A stretch of DNA of 46,475 nucleotides from an uncultured Clostridia bacterium (GCA_944390535.1 CALXQV010000055.1:1-46475); one strand, 5' to 3'. Shown: positions 24,806 to 33,464, counted from the stretch's first letter. Notes: a model not told the origin generated them from the sequence alone. Made by a program: numbers and translations.

Positions 24806-26521
24806 ATGAAAAATCAATTAAGAGAAGTTCCAAAATTTGATAATATCAAAGAAATTATATATAATTCTGTAAAGTTATATCCAGAAAATATAGCATTTAC
24901 AATCAAAAAGAAAATGCAAGGGGATAAAATAGAATATACGAATATTACGTATACACAATTATTAAAAGATATAAATGCATTAGGAACAGCATTATATGAA
25001 AAAGGCTTAAAAGGGAGACGAATAGCAATCATTGGAAAAAATCAATATCATTGGGCAATTTCACATTTGGCTTGTTTGTTAGGTGGCATGATTTCTGTAC
25101 CATTAGATAAAGACTTACAAATGAATGAATTAGAAGAATCATTAATTCGAAGTAAAGTAGACGCGATTATTTTTGATGAAAAATTAACAGATAAAATACA
25201 ACAAGTTAAAGAAAACCAAAAAACAAATATCCACGAATATATTTGTATGAGTGATATAGATGGATTTGAAGATGTTAAACAATTACTTGAAACAGGAAAA
25301 GAATGTTTAGAAAACGGGAAAGAAGATTTTATTCATTGTGAGGTTGATGGAAAAGGAATGAGTATATTATTATTTACATCAGGGACTACTTCCAAATCAA
25401 AAGCAGTAATGTTATCTCAATATGGAATTGCAACAAATGTATATGATATGCAGATTGTAGAAACATTTTATGATACAGATGTAAATATTGCATTTTTACC
25501 ATATCATCATATATTTGGTTCAACTGCTATGGTGGTCATGTTAGCATATGGTGTAAAAACAGTATTTCCAGATGGCTTACGATATATTAAACAAAACTTA
25601 CAAGAATATCAAGTATCTGTTTTTGTTGGCGTACCTTTATTAGTAGATAAAATGTATGCCAATATTGAAAAAGAAATCGAAAAACAAAGAAAAACAAAAT
25701 TAATAAAAATAGCAACAAAAATTAGTAATTTTCTATTAAAATTTCATATAGATATACGAAGAAAACTATTTAAACAAATTATTGATGGACTAGGTGGCAA
25801 AATGCGATTTGTTATTGCAGGAGGTGCGCCATTTGACAGTAAAATAGAAAGAAAATTTAATGAATTTGGTATTCATATGGTGCAAGGATATGGATTAACA
25901 GAAACATCACCTGTTATTGCAGCAGAAAATGATAAATATGCTAAATATGGCTCAGTAGGAATCCCTATGAAGCATACAGAAGTAAGAATTGTAGATAAAG
26001 ATGAAAAAGGAATTGGAGAAATTACAGTAAAAGGTCCAAATGTAATGCTAGGATATTATGAAAATGAAGAAGCAACAAAAGAAGTTGTGCGAGATGGTTG
26101 GTTTTATACAGGGGATTTAGGATATTTAGATAAAGATGGTTTCTTATTTATTACAGGAAGAAAAAAAGACATGATTGTTTTAAAAAATGGAAAAAAGGTA
26201 TTTCCAGAAGAATTAGAAACGTTAATCAATCGAAATGAAGAAATAGAGGAATCATTTGTATATGGCATGCTAGATAAAGAAGATAAAAGTAAAGTAAAAG
26301 TTGCTGTTAAGGTAGTATATAATAAAGAAGTGGTAAAAGAGAAATATGGAGATATTTCAAAAGAGGATTTATTCCCAATCATTTGGAATAAAATAAAGGA
26401 AGTTAATAAAACATTACCAAGATATAAATATATCATGCATATGATATTGACAGATGAACCATTAATTAAAACCACGACACATAAAACTAAAAGAAATGAA
26501 GAATTGAAAAAAGTAAATTAA
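24806..26521 (+). CDS. AMP-dependent acyl-CoA synthetase / long-chain fatty acid-CoA ligase (second copy)
   Basis: 571 residues, a paralogue of the enzyme at 1535 with the same motifs: RIAIIGKNQYHWAISHLA, the ATP loop FTSGTTSKSKAVMLS, QGYGLTETSPVIAAEND, GWFYTGDLGYLDKDGFLFI and the C-terminal TTTHKTKRN with the catalytic Lys. The start at 24806 is chosen because AGGAG at 24791-24795 precedes it and the length then matches the paralogue; an upstream GTG at 24764 lacks this. A very long terminator follows. Two synthetases of this type suggest regular activation of exogenous or recycled fatty acids, but substrate differences cannot be read. Confidence 0.9.
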   Translation: MKNQLREVPKFDNIKEIIYNSVKLYPENIAFTIKKKMQGDKIEYTNITYTQLLKDINALGTALYEKGLKGRRIAIIGKNQYHWAISHLACLLGGMISVPLDKDLQMNELEESLIRSKVDAIIFDEKLTDKIQQVKENQKTNIHEYICMSDIDGFEDVKQLLETGKECLENGKEDFIHCEVDGKGMSILLFTSGTTSKSKAVMLSQYGIATNVYDMQIVETFYDTDVNIAFLPYHHIFGSTAMVVMLAYGVKTVFPDGLRYIKQNLQEYQVSVFVGVPLLVDKMYANIEKEIEKQRKTKLIKIATKISNFLLKFHIDIRRKLFKQIIDGLGGKMRFVIAGGAPFDSKIERKFNEFGIHMVQGYGLTETSPVIAAENDKYAKYGSVGIPMKHTEVRIVDKDEKGIGEITVKGPNVMLGYYENEEATKEVVRDGWFYTGDLGYLDKDGFLFITGRKKDMIVLKNGKKVFPEELETLINRNEEIEESFVYGMLDKEDKSKVKVAVKVVYNKEVVKEKYGDISKEDLFPIIWNKIKEVNKTLPRYKYIMHMILTDEPLIKTTTHKTKRNEELKKVN

Positions 26522-26575
26522 ACAATTTAATGGTATAGAGAAAATTACAGCTCTATACCATTAAATTGTTTTACT
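26521..26575 (+). terminator. Terminator with perfect 20-bp stem
   Basis: 26521-26540 and 26551-26570 are perfect inverted copies around a 10-nt loop (AACAATTTAATGG at the start of the left arm), then TTTTACT. Adjacent to the synthetase stop codon. It could act in both directions. Confidence 0.75.
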
Positions 26576-26947
26576 ATTCATTTTTAGTTCGAATGATACC
26601 TTTCCTGTCTTAATAGATTATTTATAGTTTATACTTTTTTAGAATTATTTTTCATTTATTTTAATACTCTAAGAACATTTTTTATATCTCGATTTTAACA
26701 ATAGAATATGAGAAAGTCAATAGAATTTTAGAAAAAATTTCAGAACAAAATATATGTTAAAACTTAAAAAAATTCATAATAAGAAATTCAAAATATATTG
26801 AAATATCAATATGTTCATGCGACATTAAAATTCCTAGAGTATTAAAATCAAAGATAAAAAATTATATACTAAACATTAAAGTGAAAGAAAGTACATAAAT
26901 AAAATCTTATACACAAAGAAAGAAGAAAAGAAAGGGGATATCAAAAG
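26576..26947. other. Gene-free AT-rich leader region of prepilin-like gene 2
   Basis: No gene is seen. It contains the inverted-repeat-ended element B (26659-26847) and then a purine-rich run with AAAGGGGA before the start at 26948. Confidence 0.7.
26659..26847. repeat. Inverted-repeat-ended element B, upstream of prepilin-like gene 2
   Basis: The ends are TTTTAATACTCTAAGAA (26659-26675) and TTCCTAGAGTATTAAAA (26831-26847), 16 of 17 positions complementary. The left half is clearly related to element A (9045-9243), and the right halves have diverged more. The distance to the following gene is 100 bp, against 124 bp for element A. Confidence 0.7.
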
Positions 26948-28237
26948 ATGAAGAAGGAAGAAAATAGAAAGAAAAAAGATTCCACAAAAGGAATAACCTT
27001 AATTGCATTAGTCATAACAATTATCGTGTTATTAATTCTAGCAGGAGTAACGATAGCGACACTAACAGGAGAAAATGGAATTTTATCAAAAGCAACAGAA
27101 GCAAGCAATAAAACAGAAGAAAAAAATGCAGAAGAAGAAGTAAAAATAGCTGTAATGGGAAGCATAGGAACAAATGGAGAGTTAGAGAATGAAGTACTAA
27201 AAGACAACTTAAACAAAATAGAAAATATAAGTGGAGTACCAGAGGAAATAACAGATAGTAGTTATCCATTAACTGTAACAGTAGAAGGAAAGCATAGTTA
27301 TACAATTAATAAAGACGGAAGCATAAAAGAAGTACCTAAAAGAGAAGGAATTAAAGTAGGAGACTACGTAAATTATACCTATGATGAAAAAGTGGAAGGA
27401 TATAACCTATTATCAACACAAAGTGGATATACAAGTGATCAAACAGTAAACCAAAAAAGCGGAATGAAATGGAGGATTTTAAATATCCATGCAAACGGAA
27501 CTGTTGATTTAATAGGAGATGTGAGTGCATCAGACCAAGGAATATATTTTAGAGGAGCGCAAGGATACAATAATGGAGTATATTTACTAAATGATATATG
27601 TAAAGAGCTATATAGTAACAGTAGTTTAGGATTAACAGCAAGAAGTATCAATATGGAAGATATAGAAAGTCAAATGAATGAAACAGGAATTGCAGCAAGG
27701 GATGTATATACATATGACGGAACACAATATGGAAAAACCAAAACATATACAGGAAGTTATGCAAATTATCCAAATCTATATGCGAAGGAAAAAGGAAGTG
27801 GAATAGATACAGTAGAAGTAAACACAAATGGAATAGAAAAAAGTGATAACGGATACACAAGCCCAACAACAGAAAGTGCAAGCAGACCAAGTAAAAGCTT
27901 AACGGCAACGGAAACATTTTACTTTTTTAGGCATACCCCAGCAAATTATTTTAAAGATTATGATGGAAATAGTAGTATAGTAAAAGATATATTGTTTAAT
28001 CAAGTAAACTATGGTTTAGCTTCTCGTTATGTTAAATGTGTCTCGTTTTATGTGGAGTTTGGTTTATGCGTTGTGGACAGTGTTGATTTTACTGGTGTAT
28101 GGTTATATGCATCAGCAGGGACTTCGAGTAGCAGCTACTATCGCCTTCGCCCTGTAGTTTCTCTAGGGACTGACATCAAAATCGAAGCATGTAAAGGAGA
28201 GAACAGTAGCACGAATATGCATGAAATAATTAAATAA
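26948..28237 (+). CDS. Prepilin-like protein with DUF6273/C-type-lectin-like domain; possible DGR variable protein
   Basis: 429 residues. The N terminus is Lys-rich, then KGITLIALVITIIVLLILAG, nearly the same prepilin signal as the protein at 9368, again followed by VTIATLTGENGILSKA. From about 130 to 414 lies a DUF6273-like fold: VGDYVNYTYDEK, GMKWRILNIHANGTVDLI, and the closing GLASRYV and RLRPVVSLG, the common end of such domains. The stretch 28013-28190 (residues 356-414) is visibly A-poor and pyrimidine-rich, uses CGT/CGC for Arg where the rest uses AGA/AGG, and has several Cys, Ser and Tyr codons of NNY form. This is how a DGR variable region would look. A short ordinary tail follows. 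Confidence 0.75.
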   Translation: MKKEENRKKKDSTKGITLIALVITIIVLLILAGVTIATLTGENGILSKATEASNKTEEKNAEEEVKIAVMGSIGTNGELENEVLKDNLNKIENISGVPEEITDSSYPLTVTVEGKHSYTINKDGSIKEVPKREGIKVGDYVNYTYDEKVEGYNLLSTQSGYTSDQTVNQKSGMKWRILNIHANGTVDLIGDVSASDQGIYFRGAQGYNNGVYLLNDICKELYSNSSLGLTARSINMEDIESQMNETGIAARDVYTYDGTQYGKTKTYTGSYANYPNLYAKEKGSGIDTVEVNTNGIEKSDNGYTSPTTESASRPSKSLTATETFYFFRHTPANYFKDYDGNSSIVKDILFNQVNYGLASRYVKCVSFYVEFGLCVVDSVDFTGVWLYASAGTSSSSYYRLRPVVSLGTDIKIEACKGENSSTNMHEIIK

Positions 28238-28302
28238 TACAGTATAAATGTGTGAACATATAAGATAATAAACTAATGTTATAATTTCATAATTAAAAAT
28301 TA

Positions 28303-28344
28303 GAAATATATAAAAGTTAGAGAATGTAAACTTTTATATATTTC
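28303..28344 (+). terminator. AT-rich hairpin, probable terminator
   Basis: The perfect 16-bp stem GAAATATATAAAAGTT / AACTTTTATATATTTC is followed by TTGCTTTTT. The right arm abuts the -35 box of trmB. Confidence 0.5.
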
Positions 28345-28373
28345 TTGCTTTTTCGACAATCTTATAGTACAAT
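28345..28373 (+). promoter_or_regulatory. Sigma-A promoter of trmB
   Basis: TTGCTT at 28345-28350, a 17-bp spacer and TACAAT at 28368-28373, 33 bp before the trmB start. Confidence 0.6.
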
Positions 28374-28405
28374 GAGGTAAATATGAATAGATAAGGAGAA
28401 AGTAC

Positions 28406-29068
28406 ATGAGAATTCGATATAAAAAATGGGCCAGACCAGAACTAGAAGCAAGTCCTTTTTATATAGATAAACCAGAAGAAATAAAAGGAAAATGGAAGGC
28501 ATACTTTGGAAATAGCCATCCAATTCATTTAGAATTAGGTTGCGGAAAAGGGCAATTTATATCAGAACTAGCATCAGAAAACTTAGATATTAATTATATA
28601 GCAATTGATTTAGTAGATGCTATGTTAGGGCTAGCAAAAAGAAATGTAGAAGCAAAATACAAAGAAAAAAATATAGAACCAAAAAATATTGTATTAACAA
28701 GATTTGATATAGAAAGAATCTTATTAATTTTAGAAAAACAAGATGAAATTCAAAGAATCTATATTAATTTTTGTAATCCTTGGCCAAAGGGAAAACATAG
28801 AAAAAAGAGATTAACGCATACAAGGCAATTAGAAAAATATAAAGAATTTTTGAAAGAAAATGGAGAAATTTATTTTAAAACAGATGATGATGATTTATTT
28901 CAATCTAGCTTGATATATTTTGAAGAATCTGGTTTTGAAATCATAAAAAAGACTTATGACTTACATACAGAACCAATATTTGAAAAAAATATAGAAACAG
29001 AACATGAAAAAATGTTTTCAGAGCAAGGAATTAAAATAAAAGCATTAATAGGAAGAAAAAGAGCATAA
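28406..29068 (+). CDS. trmB: tRNA (guanine-N7-)-methyltransferase
   Basis: 220 residues. It uses SAM to methylate G46 N7 in the tRNA variable loop. The SAM motif is LELGCGKGQFISELA. NFCNPWPKGKHRKKRLTH is the TrmB-specific signature (usually NFSDPWPKxRHxKRRL; here Cys-Asn replaces Ser-Asp, so the usual catalytic Asp is an Asn). The tail TEHEKMFSEQGIKIKALIG is also typical. AAGGAG precedes the start. It is monocistronic between its own promoter and the pyrG leader. Confidence 0.9.
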   Translation: MRIRYKKWARPELEASPFYIDKPEEIKGKWKAYFGNSHPIHLELGCGKGQFISELASENLDINYIAIDLVDAMLGLAKRNVEAKYKEKNIEPKNIVLTRFDIERILLILEKQDEIQRIYINFCNPWPKGKHRKKRLTHTRQLEKYKEFLKENGEIYFKTDDDDLFQSSLIYFEESGFEIIKKTYDLHTEPIFEKNIETEHEKMFSEQGIKIKALIGRKRA

Positions 29069-29113
29069 GAAAAGTCAATTTTCTTATATAATAAAGAAAA
29101 ATTTAAAAATAGC

Positions 29114-29201
29114 TTGTATTTTGTAAAAATACGTGCTAAAATAATAATAGATTAAAAAAAAACCGATTTTGTGAGGGAAGATTTTTTTAATCTTTTTTTG
29201 T
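29114..29201 (+). promoter_or_regulatory. pyrG promoter and leader attenuator
   Basis: TTGTAT (29114-29119), a 17-bp spacer and TAAAAT (29137-29142). The likely start is A29149 or G29150. The leader starts AGATT and then A9 (29154-29162) followed by CC, the first cytosines of the transcript. The hairpin AGATTAAAAAAA (29149-29160) / TTTTTTTAATCT (29182-29193) followed by a T run forms an intrinsic terminator before pyrG. Attenuation by CTP-dependent reiterative transcription is known for pyrG of Firmicutes (there with G slippage); an A-slippage version is proposed here. Confidence 0.6.
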
Positions 29202-29225
29202 TTTTTATTTAGAAAGGGGTATAAG

Positions 29226-30824
29226 ATGAACACAAAGTATATTTTTGTAACAGGTGGAGTTGTATCGGGATTAGGAAAAGGAATTACAGCAGCATCATTA
29301 GGAAGATTACTAAAAAATAGAGGGTATAAAGTAACGATCCAAAAATTTGACCCATATATTAATGTAGACCCAGGAACGATGAATCCATATGAACATGGAG
29401 AAGTTTTTGTAACAGATGATGGGGCAGAAACAGATTTAGACTTAGGGCATTATGAAAGATTTATTGATGAAAATTTGACACATAATTCGAGTATTACCAT
29501 GGGAAAAATTTATCAAAGTGTTATAGAAAAAGAGAGAAGAGGAGACTATTTAGGGAAAACAGTGCAAGTGATTCCTCATATCACAAATGAAATCAAAGAA
29601 AAAATATATGGATTTGAGAATACAGACACAGATATTGTCATAACAGAAGTGGGTGGTACAGTAGGTGATATAGAAGGACTTTCTATTATAGAAGCAATTA
29701 GACAAGTAGGATTAGAAAAAAATAAAGAAGATGTTATCTATATTCATGTCACTTTATTACCATATATATTTGGTTCTAATGAAATCAAATCAAAACCAAC
29801 GCAACATTCTGTAAAAGAATTACAAAGTTTAGGAATCAAACCAGATATTTTAGTTTGCAGAACAGAACAAGAGATTCCAGATAATATAAGAGAAAAATTA
29901 TCTCTATTTTGTAATGTAAGAAAATCAAGTGTTATCCAAAATAAAACAGCAGATTGTTTATATGCAGTACCTTTAATGCTAGAAGAAGAAGGACTAGCAA
30001 GAGAAGTATGTAACCATTTACATTTGGAAAAATATATTCCAGACAATACAAAATGGGAAGAAATGATTGAAAATATTAGAAAGATAGATGAAACAAAAGT
30101 TGTAAACATTGGGTTAGTTGGAAAATATATAAAATTAGAAGATTCTTATATTTCTGTTATTGAAAGTTTATATCATGCAGGATTTGCGAATCATGTAAAG
30201 GTAAAAGTAACATTAATTGATTCTGAAAACATAACAAGAGAAAATGTGAAAGAACAGTTAAAAGAAATGGATGGAATTGTCATTCCAGGAGGATTTGGAG
30301 ATAGAGGAATTGATGGAATGATAGAAACAGTCAAATATGTAAGAGAAAACAATGTCCCATTCTTAGGAATTTGTTTAGGAATGCAAATGGCTGTTGTAGA
30401 ATTTGCAAGAGATGTGTTAGGGATTGAAGATGCAGATTCAGAAGAATTTAATAAAGAAACAAAAAATCAAGTCATTCATATTATGGAGGAACAAAAGAAA
30501 ATTAATACAAAAGGTGGAACGATGAGATTAGGAGCATATCCTTGTATAATAAAAGAAGGTACACTAGCACACAGATTATATGAATCAACAGAAATTTCAG
30601 AAAGACATAGACACAGATTTGAATATAATAATGATTATAGAGAAAGATTAGAAAAAGCTGGATTGAAAGTATCTGGAACTTCTCCAGATGGTTTATTAGT
30701 AGAAATGGTAGAAATTCCAGAACACCCATATTTTATTGCTGGACAATTTCATCCAGAATTGAAGTCAAGACCGAATAGACCAGGACCATTATTTGTTGGT
30801 TTGGTAAAAGCAGCGAAGAAATAG
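29226..30824 (+). CDS. pyrG: CTP synthase
   Basis: 532 residues, the full usual length. It converts UTP, ATP and glutamine to CTP. The synthetase domain (1-265) has [20 protein letters not shown], the Mg/ATP region [19 protein letters not shown] and [11 protein letters not shown]. The class I glutamine amidotransferase domain (about 290-530) has GGFGDRG, the nucleophile Cys in FLGICLGMQ, and the His-Glu pair in [20 protein letters not shown] precedes the start. It is separate from other pyrimidine genes and controlled by its leader attenuator. It ends before a shared hairpin at 30866. Confidence 0.98.
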   Translation: MNTKYIFVTGGVVSGLGKGITAASLGRLLKNRGYKVTIQKFDPYINVDPGTMNPYEHGEVFVTDDGAETDLDLGHYERFIDENLTHNSSITMGKIYQSVIEKERRGDYLGKTVQVIPHITNEIKEKIYGFENTDTDIVITEVGGTVGDIEGLSIIEAIRQVGLEKNKEDVIYIHVTLLPYIFGSNEIKSKPTQHSVKELQSLGIKPDILVCRTEQEIPDNIREKLSLFCNVRKSSVIQNKTADCLYAVPLMLEEEGLAREVCNHLHLEKYIPDNTKWEEMIENIRKIDETKVVNIGLVGKYIKLEDSYISVIESLYHAGFANHVKVKVTLIDSENITRENVKEQLKEMDGIVIPGGFGDRGIDGMIETVKYVRENNVPFLGICLGMQMAVVEFARDVLGIEDADSEEFNKETKNQVIHIMEEQKKINTKGGTMRLGAYPCIIKEGTLAHRLYESTEISERHRHRFEYNNDYRERLEKAGLKVSGTSPDGLLVEMVEIPEHPYFIAGQFHPELKSRPNRPGPLFVGLVKAAKK

Positions 30825-30865
30825 AAAATAAAAAATATGAAAGAAGATATATAAGAATGAAAGAG

Positions 30866-30897
30866 AAGGCTCCCACGACATCCGTGGAAGCCTTTTT
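30866..30897. terminator. Bidirectional terminator between pyrG and a converging gene
   Basis: AAGGCT-C-CCACG pairs with CGTGG-A-AGCCTT (one mismatch, loop ACATC) and is followed by TTTTTCTC on the plus strand and by CTCTTTC on the minus strand. It serves both pyrG and the gene at 30899. Confidence 0.75.
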
Positions 30898-30898
30898 C

Positions 30899-31219
30899 TC
30901 AGGGTATATAAGACTGAATTTTATCTAAAGCGGATTTCTTTGAAGCGAAAAAGAAAGATCGATCTTTCTCTTTTTTCATTAAGTCGTCTATTATACGAGT
31001 CCGTTTTTCTTGCTTGAAAAAAGCTATTTGAGTAACGTCGTAGGAAACACCATACGGGAAGGTATTACCCTTCCAGATATCCTGCCCTGTAATCGGGTGT
31101 TTCCCGCAGTAACAGGACAGGTCTAAAATAAGCCGTGTCTCTAGAAGATCTTTCAGATCTTCCCGACCTTCTTCAGTCTCAAAGAGTTCTTTACGAACTC
31201 CAAAGAAAAGTTTTTCCAT
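30899..31219 (-). CDS. Hypothetical protein, higher-GC cassette gene 2
   Basis: 106 residues. A short acidic N-terminal helix (ETEEGREDLKDLLETR) leads to CYCGKHPITGQDIWKG, a Cys/His-bearing loop that could bind metal or a nucleotide, then a basic helix KQEKRTRIIDDLMKKEKDR and a C-terminal FASKKSALDKI. The start follows AAGGGG. GC content is clearly higher than in the flanks. It has its own promoter and a shared terminator, and lies opposite to pyrG and the next gene. I do not recognise the family. Confidence 0.65.
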   Translation of the reverse strand: MEKLFFGVRKELFETEEGREDLKDLLETRLILDLSCYCGKHPITGQDIWKGNTFPYGVSYDVTQIAFFKQEKRTRIIDDLMKKEKDRSFFFASKKSALDKIQSYIP

Positions 31220-31234
31220 TTTAAAACCCCTTTT

Positions 31235-31329
31235 GCAGGCTACTGTACGCCTGCATCCTTTCTTAATTATTGTGATTACATATTAGTGGTCACTATGTTC
31301 ATTATAGCACATTTTCCTTTAAATATCAA
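31235..31329 (-). promoter_or_regulatory. Promoter, operator candidate and leader hairpin of cassette gene 2
   Basis: On the minus strand: TTGATA (31329-31324), a 17-bp spacer, TATAAT (31306-31301); then the inverted repeat TAGTG-AC-CACTA (31295-31284) over the start site; then a leader hairpin GCAGGC/GCCTGC (31254-31235) just before the ribosome binding site. Confidence 0.7.
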
Positions 31330-31363
31330 CAAAAAGAGCAAAACATGAATCACAAGAAAAGTA

Positions 31364-31393
31364 TTTACAAAAATAAATTACATATGATATAAT
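31364..31393 (+). promoter_or_regulatory. Sigma-A promoter
   Basis: TTTACA at 31364-31369, an 18-bp spacer and TATAAT at 31388-31393, upstream of the small membrane protein at 31433. Confidence 0.6.
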
Positions 31394-31432
31394 TATTAAG
31401 TACAAAAGCGTATTAAGAGGTGATAGATAAAA

Positions 31433-31765
31433 ATGTCAGTACTTATCATAATATATATACTAATACTTGTAATATTTGCTCTTATTGCATATGCCGTAAT
31501 GCAAATAAAATTGTTTGGAATGAAAGTAAAAGACTTCTGGGGATTTATTGAAGCAAACCAGATGTTAGATAAATTATATATGTTTGCAAAGCAATATGAA
31601 AAAATGACACCACAAGAACAGGTTATTTATTTATCAGAGGCAGAAAAAATATTTAAAGCATTTGATAAAGTACCAGATGAATTATGGGAAGAAGAATATA
31701 ATAAATACAAAGAAGTTGTTCGTAAATATAATGATATTCGAATGTTTAGATGGACATCTAATTAA
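31433..31765 (+). CDS. Small single-span membrane protein
   Basis: 110 residues. One hydrophobic span at about 3-24 (VLIIIYILILVIFALIAYAV) is followed by a cytoplasmic helical domain with EANQMLDKLYMFAKQYEKM and a run of acidic and aromatic residues. AGAGGTG precedes the start. It has its own promoter and terminator and is convergent with the SPFH/NfeD genes. I do not recognise the family. Confidence 0.7.
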   Translation: MSVLIIIYILILVIFALIAYAVMQIKLFGMKVKDFWGFIEANQMLDKLYMFAKQYEKMTPQEQVIYLSEAEKIFKAFDKVPDELWEEEYNKYKEVVRKYNDIRMFRWTSN

Positions 31766-31773
31766 CAATGAAG

Positions 31774-31814
31774 AAAAAATAGAATCCAGTTTTTGAACTG
31801 GATTCTATTTTTTC
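31774..31814. terminator. Bidirectional terminator
   Basis: The stem AAAATAGAATCCAGTT / AACTGGATTCTATTTT (16 bp, loop TTTG) has A and T runs on both sides. It lies between the small membrane protein and the convergent SPFH gene and can serve both. Confidence 0.85.
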
Positions 31815-31844
31815 TATATAATAAGGTTAAGTTTTTTAATAAGA

Positions 31845-32774
31845 TTATTCCTCAACCTTTTTTGTGGTTTTTGTTTTTTTATCTTCAGTCATAACTTCCT
31901 TGATAGCACCTAAACTACCTAAAGCGCTTGTCGCTTCAAATGGAATAAATACTTTATTTGCTTCACCTTCAGCAACTTTTTCTAAAGCTTCTAAAGATTT
32001 TAATTGAACCAATTTTTCATCAGGATCAGATTTCTTAATTGCATCATAAACCATTTGAATTTCTCTAGCTTTTGCATCAGCAACTTCCTTAATCGCTTGT
32101 GCTTCACCGACAGCTCTTCTAATTTGAGATTCTTTATCAGCTTCTGCTTCTAAGATAGCAGCCTGTTTTTTACCTTCTGCAATGGTAATGGCAGATTGTC
32201 TTTGTGCTTCAGCTTCTAGAATTAAAGCTCTTTTATTTCTTTCTGCATTCATTTCTTTTTCCATAGCATCTCTAACATCAGCAGGTGGTTCAATGTCTTT
32301 AATTTCCACTCTATCAATTTTACAACCCCATCTATCTGTTGCTTCATCAAGCACAACTCTTAATTTTGTATTAATACCATCTCTTGAACTAAAAGTTTCA
32401 TCTAAATCCATTTTACCAATAATATCACGGATAGTTGTAATAGCTAAATATTCAATACCTTTCTTTAAACTTTGAATTTCATAAACTGCTTTTGCAGGGT
32501 CTGTAATTTGATAGAACACAACTGTATCAATTGTGATTGTAACATTATCCTTTGTAATAACACTTTGAGGTGGAATATCCATAGTTTGTTGTTTTAAACT
32601 AACAACGCTTCTTACATGATCAAAAAATGGAACGATAATGGTAAGACCTGCGTCTGCTACCTTATAAAATTTACCTAATCTTTCAATGATATATACCTCA
32701 GATTGTTTACCGATTTTGATTGACATAAAAGCTATTATCAAAATGATAACAAGTAGTATTCCTAAAAAAATCAT
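31845..32774 (-). CDS. SPFH/stomatin-like membrane protein (QmcA/slipin type)
   Basis: 309 residues. A single N-terminal membrane span (1-19) is followed by the SPFH domain (about 20-180; SEVYIIERLGKFYKVADAGL, QTMDIPPQSVITKDNVTI, WGCKIDRVEIKDIEPPADV) and a long coiled coil rich in Ala and Glu (about 180-260). Such proteins make oligomeric scaffolds in functional membrane microdomains. It follows an NfeD gene 55 bp upstream on the same strand. The NfeD-slipin pair is one of the most conserved gene pairs of this family. The tail is Lys/Thr-rich. Confidence 0.9.
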   Translation of the reverse strand: MIFLGILLVIILIIAFMSIKIGKQSEVYIIERLGKFYKVADAGLTIIVPFFDHVRSVVSLKQQTMDIPPQSVITKDNVTITIDTVVFYQITDPAKAVYEIQSLKKGIEYLAITTIRDIIGKMDLDETFSSRDGINTKLRVVLDEATDRWGCKIDRVEIKDIEPPADVRDAMEKEMNAERNKRALILEAEAQRQSAITIAEGKKQAAILEAEADKESQIRRAVGEAQAIKEVADAKAREIQMVYDAIKKSDPDEKLVQLKSLEALEKVAEGEANKVFIPFEATSALGSLGAIKEVMTEDKKTKTTKKVEE

Positions 32775-32829
32775 AAAACTTCCTCCTTTTAAACATCCTT
32801 TTTATTTATAAATGAATATAAAAAACAAA

Positions 32830-33264
32830 TTATTCTGAAATTGGTGAAACAATTGCTCTAACACCATCAATTTTTTTTACTTCAACTTTTGTTCCCTTTT
32901 CAATATTAGAACTATCAATGCCTTCAGCAGACCAAACTTCGCCATCAACTTTTATTTGGCCAACACCATTAATAGAATCAATATCTTTAATAACAATGGC
33001 TGTTTTTCCAATAATAGAAAAGGCATTTGTTTTTTCTGTAGGTTCTTTTTTATTCACAAATTTTTTCACAAATGGCTTTGTAGCTAAAATTAAAACAGCA
33101 GATAAAATGACAAAAACACTTGCTTGAACCATTAAGTTATCTGTAAAAAAGCTAACACACATTGTAATTAAACCTGCAATACCTAGCCAGAATACTAAAA
33201 AACCAGTTGTAATAATTTCTGCTATAAAAAAGATTCCAGAAGCAATTAGCCAAAATTGCCACAT
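32830..33264 (-). CDS. NfeD-family membrane protein
   Basis: 144 residues, the short NfeD form without a ClpP-like protease domain. Hydrophobic segments at about 5-23, 28-42 and 45-68 are followed by an OB-fold C domain (about 85-144; GKTAIVIKDIDSINGVGQIKVDGEVWSA is its usual strand order). It is co-transcribed with the stomatin-like gene and is thought to help assemble or localise it. AAGGAGG precedes the start. A TATAAT lies on the minus strand at 33304-33299. Confidence 0.9.
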   Translation of the reverse strand: MWQFWLIASGIFFIAEIITTGFLVFWLGIAGLITMCVSFFTDNLMVQASVFVILSAVLILATKPFVKKFVNKKEPTEKTNAFSIIGKTAIVIKDIDSINGVGQIKVDGEVWSAEGIDSSNIEKGTKVEVKKIDGVRAIVSPISE

Positions 33265-33406
33265 AGATAAATCCTCCTTTTTTATTCACACTATATATAT
33301 TATACTATAAAATATGGAAAAAATAAAGGGTTTTGGTAAAAATAGTCTTAGAATGTTCAAGATAATGATATTTTTGTTTTCCTTACAAAATAATTATGCA
33401 TATAAC

Positions 33407-33435
33407 TTGTAATTCAATACAAAAAATGATATAGT
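33407..33435 (+). promoter_or_regulatory. Sigma-A promoter of the pilin-murB-yvcK operon
   Basis: TTGTAA at 33407-33412, a 17-bp spacer and TATAGT at 33430-33435, 29 bp before the start of the prepilin-like gene. Confidence 0.55.
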
Positions 33436-33464
33436 AATAAAGAATTTAACAAAGGAGAAGCGCA

